A stretch of DNA of 64,000 nucleotides. Origin: Septoria linicola. Its lineage: Eukaryota > Ascomycota > Dothideomycetes > Mycosphaerellales > Mycosphaerellaceae. The position numbers were made by a program, and so were the translations under genes. The DNA lies in NCBI GenBank assembly GCA_024114885.1, contig CP099418.1:4898001-4962000 (forward strand). The letters are read 5' to 3'. The notes under the pieces are model-generated. The model worked only from the letters and a program-made list of their open reading frames with translations, did no database searches and had not been told where the DNA came from. Shown here piece after piece: positions 40,871-52,959 of the stretch (position 1 is its first letter; every line of letters starts with the position of its first letter).

Positions 40871-42409
40871 AATGAAAAGTAGTGAGTGAGTGAACGAACA
40901 CCTACCTTCGCGCAGAGGTTAGCGGACCCAGGGCCTTAAGTGACAGACGATCATCGCATGGCCATTTGAGAATACGGCGATGCAGTGGCATTCGCCGGGG
41001 GCGGAACGTTGGCCAGCCTTGCCGACGACATGCTCGGACTAGCAAATAGGCTTTAGGACGATCGAGTACGGGTTAAGGCAGCAGAGAAGCACGCTCGTCA
41101 GTGAAGAGATGGAAGGACGTGCGCATGATGCTGAAGGTGAGAGAGCTTGACTTTGTCACCACGAAGGTGGTGTCTGGAACGACGATCCAATATATCCTCG
41201 CAGGATCAGGTGCTAGTCGGCCTTCCGGAAGTGGGAGTTACGAGTCGATGGCGCAGCCCAAGGCGGCTTGAGGCTTGCAGCTAGAAGCTCTTAAACTTCG
41301 AAGGACGGCTCGTGTGCTTCATTAAGCTGGACTGGTTATTGCGTTAGACTGCTGATCTTTTGAAGCAAGCAGGAGATGCATCACGAGATTCGGGATGTGG
41401 ATGTTCTGCACGCTGGTCTTCATTTCGTACCCCGCTCGCGATGTGCAACAGCTCGAGTAGAGGTGTGACGTGAAGCAGAGTTGCAAGTACATCAAGAGAT
41501 GCGATTGCATGCCCAGGCGCATTTCGGGCTTGTGATGCTTGACAAATCTTGGTAGGAGGCTTGAGCCTGGAGGCCGTTGGACTTTGCCTAGGCGATGCAA
41601 ACGTCTGCTGGTCTGTACCGACAACTTTTTCGATTGTCGCGCGTATGCCGCCAACCACTCAATGCCGCGACTCGGTCATGACCTACTGTTCATGTCAAGG
41701 TCGTGACAGCTTTCAGTTGTGAGATCAAAGACAGGGTGATTCAAGGGGAGGTGGTTTTTTTGCTGGCTTGCGGGCTCGCACAGGCGAAAAGAAAATGGTG
41801 GGACCCGACAAAATCGACCTCACACAGACAAGGCCTTGCTTGACGAGCACGATCTCGTAGTGTGCAGAGCTGCTCAGTGCCGCACCTACATCATTGCGTT
41901 CAGAAATGACACGGAAAGCTACCTGGAGCTTGTCCACGTTGTCTTGCATCAGGTGAGCAGTTGTAGAGTCTATTCATACATGTAGTCGGCACATCAGAGT
42001 CCTCAATCCAGTCGTCTTGCACATGCATCGGCTCCTCATTAATCATGTGCAGGCAATTCTGCTTCCATGCCCCTGTTGTCACTCTCATACCCGAATGCCT
42101 TGGCTGATCGTTCCCACCGAGCACTTTCGTGTGTTCTGATCTCATAGCTTTCACGCTTGCCTGTCATGCTGAGGCTGATCTTTAGCGGCGCATTTGCTTA
42201 GGCGAGGCAACCAAGCGCCGTGCCCTGTATCCTCCAAGGTTTGCTGTATTCAGAGCTGCTGAATGCTCCTGGTACACGCTGTAAGCCCGCGGAGGTGTCG
42301 CGGACAACTATGCGTACCCACCAGATCTCTCAGACGTCCTGCGTATTGTGATTTGTCGTAACCGTCGTACGGGAATGCTCGTACATTCTTGTACCCTCTC
42401 AGGTGATCT
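40871..42409. other. Intergenic region, about 1.5 kb
   Basis: Upstream of glutaminase A and downstream of the frameshifted glycoprotein gene. Only short overlapping frames (longest about 110 codons) with no recognisable domain; no repeats or RNA genes noticed. Confidence 0.5.
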
Positions 42410-43326
42410 TCAGTCCCATGAAAACCTGCGATTCGACGTGTGCGCGGGCTCCGCCTCGCGCTGAGGCTCCATCTCATGAACAGCGTTTGGAGCTTCCAGC
42501 TCGTACACTGGAACTGTGCCACCCAACTCCTTTATCTCTCCTTCCGCAGCCTCGTGCATTTCCCCATCTGACTTTAAGACACTGTAGCCTTCGCCAGAAA
42601 GCTCCGGCTTGCCCTCCCAGCTATCTTCCGCGAGTGGTGGCTTCGAGATCGAGAGCTGAAGGATACGTCGTCGGCGGCGGCGGCGAGTGCACAGGAATGC
42701 AGCGATGAGTATGACCAGCGTAGCCAAGACAGCTACTCCTATTGCGATGCCCGCCTTGCCCGCTGTGGAGACTCGCGATACGTCTGCCGTCTCATCGTCA
42801 TTGCTGGCGAGCGTGAAGCTGAGGGCCTGCGCAACAACTGAAAGCGGTCCGGACCCGCCCATGATCGAAGCCATGTTCCCCGGTCGCAACAAAACGGTAG
42901 GTGTAAGTTGGAAGTGGCTGCATCTACATTGCCCGCATAAATCTGGTCCAGCCGTAGCTCGTCGGTGATTTGATAGATACTCGTAGTGATCGGCGGAGAG
43001 TTTTCAGTCATGGACATGGTAATATTAACCAGATGGCGGGCTGCGCATGCAGTCGGATCTGAGTGGCGTCCTCCTCCATCGCTCAAACAACCTGGTGTGT
43101 AAATCCAGACAGAGTAGTTGCTTCCAGCTGGCAGATCTGGCAAAAATCTCACTTCGGGTATTTCGTCCCTGGCGATTGCATCCGAGCTAAGCCCCCGGGT
43201 CAGGTTCGCGTAGAGGTAGGTCCTCGGAGCGGTGGTAGGGTAGTTGGCAGCATATTGCGAGACATTCCGGGTTGTCCAATTGCCATTTACCACTGTTGGG
43301 AGCGCAAGAGTATAGTTGACCGCCAT
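42410..43326 (-). pseudogene. Single-pass membrane glycoprotein gene with a frameshift
   Basis: The first frame (ATG at 43326, MAVNYTLALPTVVNGNW) encodes an extracellular-type segment with several Asn-X-Ser/Thr sites (NYT, NWT, NVS, NLT, NYS, NIT) and the block LPDLPAGSNYSVWIYTPGC. Near 42910-42930, after QIYAGNVDA, coding character moves to another frame that gives TVLLRPGN, a transmembrane helix (AGIAIGVAVLATLVILIAAF), a run of basic residues (CTRRRRRRR) and a cytosolic tail to 42410. No adequate intron joins them, so a one-base indel is likely. The organisation (glycosylated outside, one helix, short tail) resembles fungal wall-sensor-like proteins. The true N terminus with a signal peptide is unresolved. 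Confidence 0.5.
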
Positions 43327-44416
43327 ACTAGGGGCCGGTGGATGGATGCGGCGCTCATCTGCAACGCACAGGCTTGGAAGGGCCACGAGGGCATACTAGT
43401 TAGCACAGGTCCACCGTCAGTAGTAGTGCTGGAAACCCCAGCCCGAATCTTTACGAATCGCCTCCTCACGCAGGGCCTTTGATCCATTTCTTCTATTCTG
43501 GTTGGTCGACTTAGTCCTTTAGCGGCTCTCTTCGTATTCAAACTGCCAGATTTGACGTCTGCCACTTGGCGAGCGGTCTGTGGTCAAGCTTGATCATCAC
43601 GACCCGGTAGTTGGGATGGCCGTACGCGAGGCTACATTGAGACCAAGCATGCGGAAGAGCCTCTGTGTTTGTATACTATGCAGCCTTTAGGCAATGCAGA
43701 GATGTCGGCGAGGTAAATGTTCACACGAGCATGGTTTCCATCCATCGGAGGACAGTTTGCGGGCCGCCGGCTGTGCTTAGTAACAACTCTCCTCACTCCT
43801 TCGAAGCGATCTGTCTCAAGGTAAACTCATCGTGCCACGGCATGGGAGTCATGACCATCATCAATCATAGAGGCCGAGACACACAATCTTGGACAAGACA
43901 CTGCCACGCGCTGGAGATGCTGGAGGAGACCTTCGATGTTGCGCACAAGTCGAAGCTGAATACTGCAATGTCATGGATGGTGGGCTTAAAGCATTCGAAT
44001 CGAGGCAAGACACAACGGGTGCGATCAAGCACGACATGTCGTTGATCTCGTGGCATGCTGAATGCCCTCTCCATCATCTTGCAACAGCTCTATCTATGTG
44101 AAATTGGCAAGGTGCTGTCACGTACTCCTACAAAATGCCAGGAAAGCGTGGCATGAGGTCAATCATGCCCACTCTATGGCACCAAGAGCAAATAGACAAC
44201 GGCCTCTAGACTCCGAGACGAGATGATGCATAGCATGTCAGGCATGTTTGCGCGGACATGACGCTCGTGCTGCGAACGGTAAGCTGCAAGCCGCATTCCA
44301 CAATGAGATTGCGGAATTCCTTTGTTTACATGTCGGTTCCATGTTTTCCTGGCGATCTTACCTACCATACAGACGCGTCTAAGTCTTTCATCTCTAGGCC
44401 CACATCAGCATCGACC
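43327..44416. other. Intergenic region, about 1.1 kb
   Basis: Divergent space between the glycoprotein pseudogene and the Lys-rich protein gene. A 53-codon in-frame extension upstream of 44417 is treated as leader. Nothing else recognised. Confidence 0.5.
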
Positions 44417-46334
44417 ATGGCGCCCAAGAAGTCACCCAAGAAGGACGCATCGCCGCCGAAGAAGACAAGGCAATCGCCTAACAAGGCCAGAGCTGCCGCT
44501 CTCGAGGCTGAGGCTGCAGCGGCAGAGCCATCGCAACGCGTCACTCGAACCTCTCCAGCAAAGAGAACTCAGTCTCCAGCTCCGAAGCCTACACGCAAGA
44601 CTGAGTCGCCATCCAAAGTCACCAAAGCTAAATCTCCGGTCAAGTCTCCGGTCAAAGCCAATGCATCGCCGGCGAAAGCCAAGGATGAGCGGTTTCGCGG
44701 CCCTCCCAGCGAGAGTAGCCGGGGCTACAAGGCTGACGAGTCCATCCAAGACATCGTCAAAGCAATCGATGGACGACGTCTTACTGCTCTCGACAAGTTC
44801 ATCGTGGCAGCCATCCGTGATCTGGAGGAGGGCGGTGTTACAAAGCAGAAAGACAGACTTCGACTCATTACTGCACGACATGTCGTGGCCAAGACCGAGG
44901 AACCTTACGCCCAGGGCGAAGAGCCCAGTGAGAAGGTGCACTTCAACATCTACTGGCATTTCCGCAAGCATTTCGAGAAGATCTATGGAGAATGGCCAAG
45001 TCTCGGAGACGAAGACGAGTCGGATCAATCTTCCACACTCGAAACGGAAGACACCGACGATGATGTTTCAGATGACGATGCCGTGGACGATGATGCCGAG
45101 GTCATCTCATCTGGACGTGGTGCTTCAGGCGCACGAAGAGCGCGCGACCTTTCGGCGACCACTCTTGCCAGCGGTAAATCCCCTCCGGCCTCCCGCGTTG
45201 AAGATCTGAGGACACAGCTAAAAATAAAGCGAACATGTTTGAAGAAAATCGAGGCTGCTGTCTTCCAGAAAGTACTGCAGCGGGGACGATACATACCCAA
45301 GGACCTTTCAAGCTACGAAGACTGCCCGAAAGAAGCGAAGATCTCGCGTCAGGATTTCGAGAAAGTGTTCAATAAAGGTGTAGTCCGCGCCCTCAAGGCG
45401 TTGGACAAGTCTGACAGTGCCAAATTGGAGAAGGCAATGCGTAAGGATGCCAGCAACAGCGGCCAGACACAGATCCCCAGTACCAACGAGGAAGGCATTG
45501 TCATATCACAGACCACACCTCGACTGCAGCCCAAGAAACCTCTCAGCACTCCAAAGGCCCCGAAACCAGTGGGTCCAATCATGAAGCCTACCCCAAGTCC
45601 CAGCAAGCCCGCCGACCCACGACAAGCTGAGAAAGAAAGAAAGCAACGAGAGGCCAAGCGCATCGCAGATGTCAGGGCTCGCAAGGCGATAGTCGAGGCC
45701 AAACAGGCCTACCCGCCAACAGAAGAGAACACGCTGCTTCCTTATGCGAGTCGACGCGGCAACATTTTATCGTCCACCAACCCACCAACCATCTCCATTG
45801 CAATCAAGAAGGCCGATGGCACCGAAGAAGTCCAAGAAAGAGTTAACCCATTCTTCGAGACTCTGCCAGGACCAGAAGTCTGGCACCGCAACATGCCACC
45901 GTTCTTTAGCTTCGGAGATACCAAGCTCATGGAGCAGATCATCAGTGATCAGATTAACGCGGATCTTGCACGTAGTAAGTTGACATTCACCTTCGAGGCT
46001 CTACTCGACTATGCAGGCTGACACTCTTGTAGCACACGACATCGTCCCAACCAAGGCGAAGGAAGCAGCGGCCGACAAGTCGGGTGGAGGATTCCTGGCC
46101 AAAGGCAAGAGTCTGTTGTTTGGCAGTGCAGGCCCAAAGACACCGGTCGAGGAGACACAACCCGCCGATGACTCTGTGGTCAAGCCCATTGCCACTCTGA
46201 GAAAGGATCAATGGGCACTTCCGGAGCTCACACCCCAGGATGAGAAGACAATCCGCGATCAACTGAACAAGACACCTCAAGGCACGAAGCGCACCTCAGC
46301 AACGTCTCAGGAATCCTCCCGAAAGCGTCGTTGA
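44417..46334 (+). CDS. Lys/Pro-rich nuclear-type protein, function unknown
   Basis: Exons 44417-45974 and 46033-46334 (58-nt intron); 619 residues. The start is the ATG giving MAPKKSPKKDASPPKKTRQS; the frame is open upstream but the MAPKK start is more natural. The N-terminal ~90 residues carry repeated SPKK/SPxK-type motifs like those of linker histones and other DNA-binding tails. A compact region (DESIQDIVKAIDGRRLTALD ... HFNIYWHFRKHFEKIYGEWP) looks like a folded domain, followed by an acidic stretch and a second conserved-looking part (NPFFETLPGPEVWHRNMPPF). The C terminus is basic (ESSRKRR). Probably nuclear; no named family recognised. Confidence 0.8.
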
Positions 46335-46527
46335 GTTTCTCGCGAGTACTGGCGCAGTATTTCATTCACGCAATGAAGGCCAGCGAATGACATCTCCTTT
46401 ATTCACCAGGACACGCAACCTTAAACACACATCTCCGTCGGCAGTTCTGGTCATTTAGTTTCAGTCAATCATATAGTCATCTAATGCTTCTTTTTGTCTT
46501 CTATATCTATCATTGCGCACAAACATG

Positions 46528-48342
46528 CTATGCTTTGGTCATGATCTCGCTCGCTAACCGACTCTTTGCTCTGATTTTCGGTCCGTAGAGAAACAGGACC
46601 CAAGGCACCATCGTAAGCAGGAAGCCAATGCCACCAAGCAAGCCGCCTGCGCCTTGAAATGTCATCTTGTTAAACATCTGCGTTGTGAAGCTGTGGACGG
46701 AATTAGCATTTCTTTCACTTTCACTCAGGTTCAGACGAGGGAGGACTCACAGTGGGAAAGCGCCAGCAAGCATGTTTCTGCAGAAGCTCTGTGCTGCAAG
46801 CGCCGAGCTCGCATACCGGTGGTAAGAATCAGCCAAGTAATTGAAGACAGCCAGATAGATAGAGAAGATGCCAATTGTCGCACAACTGACTCCGAGCGCA
46901 GGCACAATCCAATGCACGCCAGGATAAGCTCCGCTCACAGCGAACCAGATCGACCCAACCGGCAATGCAGCGCTCTCAACACATGCGAACCATAATCTGC
47001 CTTCCGGCGTGTCAAACACTCTTCTCTGGCTTTCCGGCAGATGTGGTTTGACCCAATCTTCCTGCTTGACCGCCACGACGGTGAACAGGATCGATGCTAT
47101 GCAGATGGAGCTGAAGACAGCGCCAGTCTCCTGCAGATTGAAACCGTATGTTGTTTGGAAGATCAGCGGCACGGCAGCGAAAGTCATGTAGAGTACTGCC
47201 CACGAGAATGAGATCCAGAGACTGAAGAAGAAGACTACAGGTTCCGTGAACAGCATGTGGAAAGGTCGGTGAAGTGAGATCCTGATCATGGTGACCACGG
47301 ATGTACGCTCCTCGTCTGCGAGAACTTTCCAGCGCACGCGCTGTGGTAAGGTCGACGTTGGCTTCTCTGAACTCGATGTGAGGGATGCTGTTGTGCTTGG
47401 ATTCATGATCACGCCGTAGTAGCCTGCCGCTTCGAGCGCATCGTAGTACTTGTTCAGCTTCTTTGCTTTTCGTGATAGCAGGACAGATCCTCGAGTCTCC
47501 TTGAAAAAGAAGACAATGAGAACCATGAGCAGACCATCGATGATTACTTGCAAGTAGAAGATCCATCTCCAAGTGGTATGCTGGGCAATGAACCCACTCA
47601 CCAGTGGTCCGAGTCCGGTTCCGGTCATTGCAGCAGCCGTGAAGAGCGTCATGGCAGTGTTCCTGTCCTTCGCGTGATAGATATCACTGACAACACCTCC
47701 TACCATGGTACTAAACGTACTCGACGCGCATCCCGACAGAAATCGATTCACCACCATCCCAGCAAACGTTGGTGTAACTCCACACACAATCTGGAACACA
47801 ATCCATCCCAGTCCAGTCACGACAAACACTGGTCTACGTCCATTGATTTCGCTGAAGGGTGCCAGAAACATGGGTGCGATGGCAAAGCCTATAGTGAAGA
47901 CCGTCACGCCTACCAATGCAGTGACGCGAGATACGTTCCATTCTGCCATCATCTGATCCAAGCCCGAAGTATATGCGCCGGCGTTGTATGCTACGAACAT
48001 TGTGACGATGCAAGAGAGCCAAGTCATGATGCTCTTGCGCTTCGCGGACCAGAGGAAAGGTGATTCGAAGTCCTTGAGGTCAGGAGGGTCGGCAGGTTGT
48101 GTTCGACTAGCTCTCCTCTCTTCTGGGTTGGAAATGTACGAGGGCTGTGGAAGCTCAGTCTCGAACTCGAGGTAGAGCCATTGTATCTCTTGGTCTCTAG
48201 GGTTAATGTGTAGATTGTCCTGTCCCAAACTACTTTCCGAATCTTTCTGGCTCGGTCTTCTCGTCTGTTTCTCTACCCCATCTTCGATCTTTTCGTGTTC
48301 GAGTTCGTCCAACCTGTCTGTGCTCATGTTCGTGGCTGCCAT
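46528..48342 (-). CDS. MFS drug:H+ antiporter, DHA1-type (Tpo1/Flr1-like)
   Basis: Twelve-helix MFS exporter of the DHA1 group, which moves polyamines, azoles or other small molecules outward. Exons 46751-48342 and 46528-46690 (60-nt intron); 584 residues. The frame opens upstream at a TTG; the ATG at 48342 (MAATNMSTDRL) is used. Family marks are a long acidic N-terminal cytosolic tail, the loop-2 motif APFSEINGRRPVFVVTGLGW, RFLSGCASSTFSTMVGGVVSD, the antiporter-like MTGTGLGPLVSGFIA and the WRWIFYLQ block. The second exon adds FTTQMFNKMTFQGAGGLLGG and the last helix, without which the protein lacks TM12. Substrate unknown. Confidence 0.92.
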
Positions 48343-48961
48343 TGTGGCATTAGATTGTTCTGAAGTTGGCTTCCACTCATGGAAGGCAATTGCGAACCGG
48401 ATAGCAGGACAGCTCAGGAAGAGCAAAGAAAGTGATTCACAGAATGAGCAATAGTAAAGGACCAAAGATGAGATGGAGCTAATGATGTCGATCGCGTATC
48501 AAGCCTCTCGAACGCCATGTGCTCACTGCAGCATGCCGACTTCCGTCGCACATCAAATGTTTTTTCTCAAGCCCTGTGACATCCACATACCTCTTCAGTA
48601 CTGGTACCCACTGATAGCACTGTTTGAGCTTGTCTGGACTTCGCTGACCGATCTTGTCCAGCGACAAGGCCATCTTCGTGGATGGCATTATTGCCTGTCG
48701 AAGATGGCAGTGCTGCGTCACAGAGCGACTCAAGCATCTCGCAATTCCTGCCGCGTAACTTTCTCCACGCGCTATTCTCTGGCAGTCGGCTAAGGATCGC
48801 GGAGAAGAGGAGGTTTGATTGGAAAGCAACGTTTCACAAACGGCCGAAATTCGGAGTGCTGACTTGGTTGTGTTGGACACCCACAAGAACTGCCGCTCCC
48901 TACACAGCATTGTAGGCATTCCTGAGAACAATGCAGTTGAAACGGCTGCCATGAGCAGAGT
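48343..48961. other. Intergenic region, about 0.6 kb
   Basis: Divergent promoter space between the MFS gene and the DUF6914-like gene. No additional gene supported. Confidence 0.5.
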
Positions 48962-49494
48962 ATGGCCCGGAACAAACCACGCCTTCAGCTTGTCATGTAC
49001 GCTCGATCTAAGCATCCGGCAAGCTATCACTACGCACTGTTCATTGCTCCCAAAGTCGGTTGCGGACCGGCCACGAAGCACCATGTCAAGAACACACTGC
49101 AAATTGATTCTGCTGGAGTAGCCACAGCGCCATGGCGCTACGAGCAATCTGTTGTCACGGACTTCAAGCTTGAACAGCGTATACTAGTTCGGATCGTTGT
49201 CGCTAAAGTGCTGAAGTCCATCACTGAAGTCCAAGCCCTGCTCGAACGACTCCCTGTTCCTGTGAGAACTCATTTGAAACGTCCGATTGCGTGACTTGGG
49301 TTAGAGACGCATTTGAGGAGCTGCGAAAGCAGAACGCAGTCTCTATCGAGCTTGAGAGCTGGGATCATGCCAATGCGAAGGCACTTGAGTTTCTTGAGAA
49401 GAAGCGACAGCAGAAGCGATGGGATAGTACTTGGAGCGTTAGTTGCGAGATCCCACTGATGGACTTGCTCGAAGGAAAAGAGCTCGTTCAGTAG
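48962..49494 (+). pseudogene. DUF6914-like fungal protein gene with a frameshift
   Basis: Matches, from memory of the family, small Pezizomycotina proteins of the DUF6914 type (YHYALFIAPK, then WRYE, then CVTWV). The ATG at 48962 opens the first frame (MARNKPRLQLVMYARSKHPA), running through ATAPWRYEQSV and LLERLPVPV to a stop near 49294. From about 49258 the next frame carries the conserved continuation ENSFETSDCVTWVRDAFEEL and EFLEKKRQQKRWD to a stop at 49494. A GTGAGA...GTTAG pair in this stretch would delete the conserved CVTWV block and runs into a stop, so a one-base indel is the better explanation. Function of the family unknown. Confidence 0.6.
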
Positions 49495-50072
49495 CCACTC
49501 GAAAGATCTGTACGATTTGTTGTATGCCAAAACCTCATGCACGAGAGCCGTCTAGTGTGGTGCCACGGCCTGAGTGCTGAGTGAAGTGAAGTAAGGCACC
49601 CTGCAAGGCCGTATCGCGAACCTTGCGAGCTCAGCCATGCGTGCCGTCGTCACGCCTTGCTCATGATATCGAGACTGTGCTCGAGCCCAGAAAGACTGCT
49701 CGAGACAAAGAGCCTCCAGCCAAGACGCATGTGCCTTGGAGCGCCGCATCTGGACTGGTTCGACTGGGAAATGGAGGGGCACTGTGAAAGTCATGGCGGA
49801 CAAGGGACACTTGTGGACTTCAGCATGTCGTAAAATCGTGAGCTGCTTCGTGGCTATTATCCACTTCTTGTGCTTTTGTGGCTCAATCGTGGCCATTGTA
49901 TCACGCAATCGTCAAGACCCCGCCGATCAAAGCTACTGGGCGAGAAAATATCGTGTTGCTCATTAATCACAATTATTGCCTCACTTCTTTGAGACAGCTT
50001 GCATTCTGCTTGACCAACAAATCCAATACCATACCACACTCTCGCCACTCTACTACACATACCTCAGACACA
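49495..50072. promoter_or_regulatory. Upstream region of the peroxiredoxin gene
   Basis: About 0.58 kb with no supported gene; the last 80 bp form a C/A-rich leader typical of fungal housekeeping genes. Confidence 0.4.
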
Positions 50073-50930
50073 ATGGCTGATCGTCCAGAGCCTCTCCGCC
50101 TCGGCAGCATCGCCCCTAACTTCCAGGCCGAAACCACCAACGGCCCAATCGACTTCCACGAGTTCATTGGCGACAACTGGGTTGTTCTCTTCTCTCACCC
50201 AGAGGACTACACTCCAGTCTGCACCACCGAGCTCGGTGCATTCGCCAAGCTCGAGCCAGAGTTCACCAAGCGTGGTGTCAAGCTCATCGGTCTGTCTGCA
50301 AACACCATTGAGAGCCATGGAGGTTGGATCAAGGACATCAACGAGATCTCGGGCAGCAACCTGAGATTCCCAATCATTGGCGACAAGGAGCGCAAGGTTG
50401 CCCTCGCATACGACATGTGAGTATCTCTAGAGCATTGCGGATGACAAACGGGCAGTATCTTTCAGAATGTGGGTAGCTGACTTGTCGCGCGCAGGATTGA
50501 CCACCAGGACGCCACCAACGTTGACCAGAAGGGCATCGCTTTCACCATCCGCAGCGTCTTCATCATTGACCCAAAGAAGAGCATCCGTCTCATTCTGTCC
50601 TACCCAGCATCCACTGGCCGCAACACTGCTGAAGTTCTCCGTGTGGTGGACTCGCTCCAGGTAAGCTATTCAATCCAGTCATAATCTCGGCAATCAAAAA
50701 ATTCGTGTCTTGGATCGGAAAAAGGACGAGATTCGCTGACAAGACATTTCTAGACTGGCGACAAGCACCGTGTCACCACTCCAATCAACTGGGTTCCAGG
50801 TGACGATGTCATCGTCCACCCAAGCATCAAGTCCCCAGAGGCCGAGAAGCTTTTCCCAAAGATCAACGTCGTTAAGCCATACCTCCGTTTCACCCCTCTG
50901 CCAAAGGAGGAGACCTCTGCTGCTGTTTGA
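50073..50930 (+). CDS. 1-Cys peroxiredoxin (Prx6/Prx1 type)
   Basis: Thiol peroxidase that reduces hydrogen peroxide and organic peroxides. Exons 50073-50416, 50495-50660 and 50754-50930, introns 78 and 93 nt; 228 residues, typical for the Prx6 class. The peroxidatic motif DYTPVCTTELGAFA holds the catalytic Cys; the supporting Arg is in YPASTGRNTAEVLRVVDSLQ. No resolving Cys is placed as in 2-Cys enzymes. The N terminus (MADRPEPLRLGSIAPNFQ) has no targeting sequence, so a cytosolic form is likely. Splice junctions give continuous AYDMIDHQDATN and DSLQTGDKHRV. Intact. Confidence 0.95.
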
Positions 50931-52959
50931 ACCGGCCAAATGCTTTTCAGAAGCGCGTGGGAGGAGATTTGGGGTCGTCCCGTGACTGATTCGGGCTATT
51001 AAAGACACCAATTCTGAGACATACACTCACGAGCGACGAAAGGGTAAAATCACCGAATGGAACAAGGTTACATGGACTGAGCTGTGCTCAATTGATACCC
51101 CTCATGGGCGAGATTGAGTTTTGAATTAGCGAAGAGATATGCGAAAAATGAAAGCTACGAATCTCCCAAATGGTTGTGGACATGTCTCACTGTAAGCTTT
51201 TTGTTGACAGCTGTGGCTGGTGTTTATTGCGTGGTGGCGTGGCATAGACGTGGAGGCCATTCGGCGGGTGCGCGGTCGCCCCTATGAGTGCAATGAAAGC
51301 TCGAGCGCACCACTCTCGAGGAAATCAGAGAACAGGTTGCAGGTCCCTTTCATCACCGAGATACAAAGAGCGAGTTGCAGAGTGAGTCGGGGGTTCCCAT
51401 CCCGCTCGACTTGGAACGGCAATGTACGTTTCAGTGTGGCCGCAGAGACCGTGCCATCGTGTCCGTCGGTCATGATAAGGATTTCCAATGGTTGCAGGGC
51501 AACGTGGTCGCCGAACTGGACGGCAGGAGGGGGACGTACGAAGACCCTTTCTACGGCCACTAACTCAGCATTAGCATCTGGTTACAATCGCACACGCTCC
51601 GGGTCGGATGTCGATTGCAATCATGGCGGTCCGGAGCGTCTATACGGATCTTCGACTGAGAAGCGCATCTCTTGCTCAGAACCATTCGGAAACGGGCGAA
51701 ATAGGCAAGAAATTGCAGCATCGCTTCTGCCAGTTGGGGTCCGTTTGTGTGTGTCATGACAGCAACGGTAAACTAGCTTCGTATGGAGACTCGGACGTAA
51801 TCCGAAGATACTTGGACCCGAGAGAGCGACTCTGAAGAGAGTAAAAGCAGTCCTGCAATGCAAGCCCGGGCCAATTGCCTGCGTGATGTTCCAATGGCAG
51901 ACAGTGCTTAGGCGAGTGGGCACGTCTTCCACGCTGCTTTAGTCGCAAAGTCATCTATAGCCGTATAGCATCTCTATAGCCCCCTCATTGGGCGGAATGG
52001 TAGCATGCATACCAGCCGGTGAACTGCTGTGTGTATCCGTCTCTGAGGCTGATGCACGATGACATGCATGTCATTGACAGCTTGATGAGAGGTGGAGGAT
52101 GGGACGAGATCGAGGCCACGATCTGCGGCTGCCCCGGACAGGCCGCTCGCGCATCTTCGAATTGAGTCTGCGACATTGTCTGACATGATCGAAAGCGAGG
52201 AGCGCGCTCGCGCAGCATCACAGCATCTGCTCTCGCGAAGGACGTTGGTGAACCAGAATCGGTCGTCCAAGATTTTTGCGCGCGCGATGGAGAGTGGCTG
52301 CCTTGCTTCCCGCGTTCCGCGCTTCGACCCACACGCGACCAGCGACAGCCAATTTGACGCTTGCGGATCTCACCACTACCGCACATTATTCGACTTCACG
52401 GGTATCGATGGGCGAATCCGCCAGCCAAACACTTGCATTGCAGCAGCACATTCTCTGCGCGCCGTGAGCCAATCTTTCCAGGTGAGTCTGCTCGCGAACT
52501 ATTGCTTTGCTGCGCCGTACTCGGTGCCGTCCAGATGGCCTCTTTGGAAGTCTATCCCTGCCGTCGCGAAGAACAAACACACAGAGCAAAACATCCGGGA
52601 GCATGGCACAGCAGGACACCTGCATATGGAGGGCCATCAAACGCACTTCTCCACCTGCCCAGTGCTGCACTCTACTCTCCGAAACCCACCAAGCACCAGT
52701 GTACAGTACTACCCGGCGGGACCTCAAGCGCTTGAGCCACACGTAACAAGGACGAAGGAAGGCCCTGCTTTGCATGCGTTACTGGCTTGCCAATGTGCAT
52801 ATCGACGTCCAATGCCCTCATCTCTTGACTGACTTTTGCTTTTTGCTACTCGATCGCCCCTCCATCTGCAACGTTTCTCTGCTTGCTTTGCAGTACCACG
52901 GAATTATTCTTATACTACATCGTACCTCACCGAACACTTAGGCCGCGCGCTGACCGCAG
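50931..52959. other. Long intergenic region, about 2 kb
   Basis: 3' flank of the peroxiredoxin gene and probable long promoter/leader of the Kelch/BTB gene. A 246-codon frame at 52092-52832 has atypical composition and no recognisable domain. Long leaders are common for fungal signalling genes, so regulatory sequence is likely. Confidence 0.45.

Noticed and set aside
49258..49309. Possible intron GTGAGA...GTTAG in the DUF6914-like gene
   Set aside because: It would remove the conserved DCVTWV block and the downstream exon would hit a stop at once; a frameshift fits better.
52092..52832. 246-codon plus-strand frame upstream of the Kelch/BTB gene
   Set aside because: Composition unlike real proteins here (Ser/His/Arg/Pro-rich without structure) and better explained as promoter/leader.
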